From the NCBI RefSeq assembly GCF_021107415.1, contig NZ_JAIOSW010000193.1, positions 1 through 8,685 on the forward strand: a DNA stretch of 8,685 nt, in the 5' to 3' direction. Of the stretch, positions 6,610-8,685 are shown in pieces. The number at the start of each line of letters is the position of its first letter. Positions within the stretch are counted from its first letter, which is position 1. The DNA comes from Desulfobacula sp. (GTDB taxonomy: Bacteria > Desulfobacterota > Desulfobacteria > Desulfobacterales > Desulfobacteraceae). The notes under the pieces are model-generated. The model worked only from the letters and a program-made list of their open reading frames with translations. It did not search any database and was not told the origin of the DNA. A program made the translations under genes and the position numbers.

Positions 6610-7362
6610 CTATACTCCAAAACTTTTTAACAGGGAGCCTGAAATAAGATGCCATCCATCCACAAGAACAAACAGCATGAGTTTAAACGGCAAAGAGATC
6701 ATAATCGGGGGAAGCATCATCATACCCATGGCAAGAAGTACGGAAGCCACCACCATATCAATGACAAGAAACGGGATGTATAAAACAAATCCAATAATAA
6801 AAGCAGTTTTAAGCTCACTGATAACATAGGCCGGGATTAAAACCAGCAGCGATACATCATCTCTTGTCTCAGGCTTTTTTATATCAGCCCCTTTTATGAA
6901 AAGTGCCAGATCACTTTGTCTTGTATTGCGAAGCAAAAACTTTCGAATCGGTACTTGCGCCTTTTCAAAGGCCATGTCAAAGGCGATCTGACGTTCAAGG
7001 TACGGATTCAAGGATTGCTGATAAATCTCTTGAGCCACAGGTTTGATGATAAAAAAGGTCATAAATAATGCCAATCCCACAATTACCTGGTTGGGAGGGC
7101 TTGACTGGGTGCCCATGGCCTGTCTTAAAAAATGGAAAACAACAACAAGTCTTGTAAAAGGAGTCATTAAAATCAAAATAGCCGGTGCCAGGGCGAGGAT
7201 GGTAAGCAATGCAATAATTTCAAGAACCACTGCAACCTCTTCAGGGGTTTTAGCGGTTTGGACATTCAATTGTAAAGAGGGAATGGGAAATGTCACAGCA
7301 TAAGTAGATGAACTTGCAATAAATAAAAAAACAAAGACAAGAAAAAACACTTTAATTCTCAT
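6610..7362 (-). CDS. fliP: Flagellar export gate protein FliP
   Basis: Membrane protein that forms the pentameric core of the flagellar export gate together with FliR and FliQ. The length, 250 residues, is normal. It begins with a clear cleavable signal peptide: basic MRIK, a hydrophobic stretch (5-16), then SSSTYA with likely cleavage after Ala22. Processing of FliP is known in the family. Membrane segments are seen at about 44-66, 93-112, 181-205 and 207-235. Family motifs include TPFTRLVVVFHFLRQAMGTQ (67-86), PPNQVIVGLALFMTFF (89-104), PAYVISELKTAF (177-188) and the C-terminal MMMLPPIMISLPFKLMLFV (214-232), ending with VDGW (234-237). The ATG (7360-7362) shares one base with the fliO stop (TAATG), and AGGGGG (7369-7374) lies 6 bases upstream. 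FliO is known to assist FliP assembly, which fits this coupling. Confidence 0.97.
   Translation of the reverse strand: MRIKVFFLVFVFLFIASSSTYAVTFPIPSLQLNVQTAKTPEEVAVVLEIIALLTILALAPAILILMTPFTRLVVVFHFLRQAMGTQSSPPNQVIVGLALFMTFFIIKPVAQEIYQQSLNPYLERQIAFDMAFEKAQVPIRKFLLRNTRQSDLALFIKGADIKKPETRDDVSLLVLIPAYVISELKTAFIIGFVLYIPFLVIDMVVASVLLAMGMMMLPPIMISLPFKLMLFVLVDGWHLISGSLLKSFGV
6615..6618 (-). promoter_or_regulatory. Ribosome binding site deciding the fliQ start
   Basis: GGAG on the minus strand, inside the last codons of fliP, 7 bases before the ATG at 6607. It supports the 89-residue form of FliQ over the 105-residue form that would start at 6655. Confidence 0.75.
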
Positions 7363-7751
7363 TATCTTCCCCCTTTTTCCAACAAGTCGGTTCCCTTATT
7401 TTTAAATGAACTCCCTAATTTTTGTGTTAAAAAATCCGAAAACTTGAAAGAGGTTTCATTGGCCTCACTTGAAAAATCCATATCTGTTTCAAAAGAAGAT
7501 ATTTTTGAAATATTTGTGGATGTGACACCGATTAGGATGGTATCGCCTAAAACATCCAGCAACACTAATTTTTCCTTCGGGGAAAGATGATGAACAGTTA
7601 GTACTTTAATAAAATCCTTACCGCCTTTTACACCTTTTGCAGTTGAAAATCTCTTTATCAGGTAAAAGACAAGTATGATGGATGCCAAAACCAAAAACAG
7701 CACACAAAAAGTTCTGGCAAAGGCAAACCATATTTCTGAAGATGTATTCAT
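7362..7751 (-). CDS. fliO: Flagellar biosynthesis protein FliO
   Basis: Small bitopic membrane protein that helps FliP oligomerise during assembly of the export gate. The 129-residue protein has a short periplasmic N-terminus and one membrane segment (about residues 11-32, ending before KR). A cytoplasmic domain follows with the family-like pattern KVLTVHHLSPKEKLVLLDV (49-67), then DTILIGVTSTNISKI (70-84). The C-terminal 40 residues are polar and variable. FliO is weakly conserved, so identity rests on the domain pattern plus its position between fliN and fliP. The ATG overlaps the fliN stop in an ATGA (7748-7751). The AGAGG at 7753-7757 is only 1 base from the ATG, too close for efficient independent initiation, so translation probably depends on termination of fliN. 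Confidence 0.9.
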   Translation of the reverse strand: MNTSSEIWFAFARTFCVLFLVLASIILVFYLIKRFSTAKGVKGGKDFIKVLTVHHLSPKEKLVLLDVLGDTILIGVTSTNISKISSFETDMDFSSEANETSFKFSDFLTQKLGSSFKNKGTDLLEKGGR

Positions 7752-8095
7752 TCCTCTGTAGCAAGGGATTTTACCCTGTCAATGGGAGTGATGACATCGG
7801 TGAGTCGGACACCGAATTTTTCATTCACCACAACCACTTCTCCCCTGGCAATCAACTTTCTGTTAATATAGACTTCCAATGGTTCACCTGCAAGTTTATT
7901 TAACTCGATAATTGAACCCTGCCCCAGTTGAAGAAGATCATTGACAATCATTTTTGTCTTGCCAAGTTCCACAGAAAGCTCCAAGGGAATATCAAGGATA
8001 AAATCCAGCTCCCTTTCTCCCTGTTCTATGGTCTCTTCAGCACTCGTCTCTTCAACACTCTCTTTAACTTCTGTGTCATCGTTTTCTTCAGCCAT
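7748..8095 (-). CDS. fliN: Flagellar motor switch protein FliN
   Basis: C-ring protein that, with FliM and FliG, forms the rotor switch and also serves as a docking site for the FliH-ATPase export complex. The 115-residue protein has an acidic, low-complexity N-terminus (residues 1-29, many Glu and Asp) and then one SpoA domain (about 31-104). That domain starts DIPLELSVELG (35-45), continues with DLLQLGQGSIIEL (53-65) and GEPLEVYINRKLIARGEVVVV (70-90), and ends EKFGVRLTDVI (92-102). This is typical FliN. There is no CheC-like domain, so it is not a FliY. The ATG at 8093-8095 is 2 bases after the fliM stop; the nearest ribosome site is a weak GAGAG (8102-8106), again suggesting coupling. Confidence 0.96.
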   Translation of the reverse strand: MAEENDDTEVKESVEETSAEETIEQGERELDFILDIPLELSVELGKTKMIVNDLLQLGQGSIIELNKLAGEPLEVYINRKLIARGEVVVVNEKFGVRLTDVITPIDRVKSLATEE

Positions 8096-8097
8096 GT

Positions 8098-8685
8098 TTA
8101 ACTCTCACAATCTGTTATTATTTTATCTTTTACTTTAAACGCTTGAAATCCACGTTGAACCCCTGCATATCCTGTCAGTTTTGCCAACCCGTCTATATAA
8201 GAGATCAGCGGCTCGCTGGCATCATTATCCAGTTGGATGACATCACCCTTCTGTATATAAATCAATCTCTCGCCGGTTATTTCAGTTCTGCCCAATTGGA
8301 TTTTGACGTCAACCGTTGACTCCAGAATCACTTCTCTGATCATTCTGCGCCAGTTTGTATCAATTTCCTCAATCTCAGTCTGAACACCTGAGGACAACTT
8401 ATTTCTCATGGGTTCAATCATGGAATACGGATAACAGACAACCAGATTGCCGGCGGACTGCTCAAGCTCAATCTCAAACCTTGTGACAAGCACAAGATCT
8501 GTTGGCAAAACAATGGCAGTAAACTGCGGGTTCATTTCCGACCTGATTAATGAAATTTTCACAGACTCAATGGGTGCCCAGGAAGCTTCAATATTTTTAA
8601 GGACTGCCACAACAGCCTTTTTAATCATAACCTCTTCAATAGTGGTAAACTCCCGCCCCTCCACCCGGGCTTTTCCAAGAGCTTC
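8098..8685 (-). CDS. fliM: Flagellar motor switch protein FliM, C-terminal part, cut by window edge
   Basis: Rotor switch protein of the C-ring that binds phospho-CheY through its N-terminus and contacts FliG and FliN. The frame is open to the window edge; 195 residues plus the stop are present, against about 325-335 for a whole FliM. The missing part includes the CheY-binding peptide and about half of the middle domain. Present are ARVEGREFT (fragment residues 6-14), a known FliM segment, IRSEMNPQFTAI (47-58), CYPYSMIEPMRNKL (84-97) and NWRRMIREVI (111-120). The C-terminal SpoA domain (about 118-190) contains LGRTEITGERLI (131-142) and KGDVIQLD (146-153). An in-frame GTG at 8662-8664 encodes the Val of VEGREFT and is internal, not a start. 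It lies 2 bases before fliN. Confidence 0.96.
   Translation of the reverse strand, partial: EALGKARVEGREFTTIEEVMIKKAVVAVLKNIEASWAPIESVKISLIRSEMNPQFTAIVLPTDLVLVTRFEIELEQSAGNLVVCYPYSMIEPMRNKLSSGVQTEIEEIDTNWRRMIREVILESTVDVKIQLGRTEITGERLIYIQKGDVIQLDNDASEPLISYIDGLAKLTGYAGVQRGFQAFKVKDKIITDCES

Noticed and set aside
7043..8138. Plus-strand open frames of 65-86 codons opposite fliP, fliO and fliN
   Set aside because: They are antisense shadows of recognised genes without any supporting signal.
8662..8664. GTG as the start of a 188-residue FliM
   Set aside because: The frame stays open upstream to the window edge and encodes EALGKAR before VEGREFT, a known internal FliM segment; the gene is simply cut by the edge.

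Overview
The window is a single, densely packed block of flagellar genes, all transcribed from the minus strand. In transcription order (high to low coordinate) it reads fliM (3' part) - fliN - fliO - fliP - fliQ - fliR - flhB - flhA - flhF - flhG - fliA (5' part). Both ends are cut by the window edge. I see no RNA genes, mobile elements, CRISPR arrays or phage genes, and almost no non-coding sequence.

Region by region: 8098-8685 and 7748-8095 encode the rotor/switch proteins FliM (C-terminal part) and FliN. From 7751 down to 4457, FliO, FliP, FliQ, FliR and FlhB form the membrane part of the flagellar type III export gate and its assembly factor. FlhA (2283-4382) is the large export-gate subunit with a cytoplasmic substrate-docking domain. 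FlhF (SRP-type GTPase) and FlhG (MinD-type ATPase) at 270-2290 control where and how many flagella are built. FliA (sigma-28) at 1-249 would switch on the late flagellar genes. The order of the genes therefore runs from basal-body switch, to export gate, to placement and number control, to the late-gene sigma factor.

Most junctions are overlapping or nearly so, from an 8-base overlap to a 20-base gap. Several stop codons lie inside the next gene's Shine-Dalgarno sequence, which points to one transcript and translational coupling. The one exception is a 74-base gap between flhB and flhA. It holds a perfect TATAAT hexamer and alternating CTTTG/CAAAG repeats, and is the only plausible internal regulatory site.

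Organism: the base composition is moderately AT-rich, the proteins are of Gram-negative flagellar type, and FlhF/FlhG/FliA follow flhA. This gene order is known from gamma- and deltaproteobacteria. The overall look suggests a Desulfobacterota (deltaproteobacterial, sulfate-reducer-like) bacterium, but that is an inference without database support.

No undescribed system was found. The points worth a second look are an NPTR in place of the usual NPTH autocleavage motif in FlhB, the flhB-flhA gap, a TTG start for flhG that puts the DQAxxLR motif at the extreme N-terminus, and start-site corrections for fliQ and fliM.
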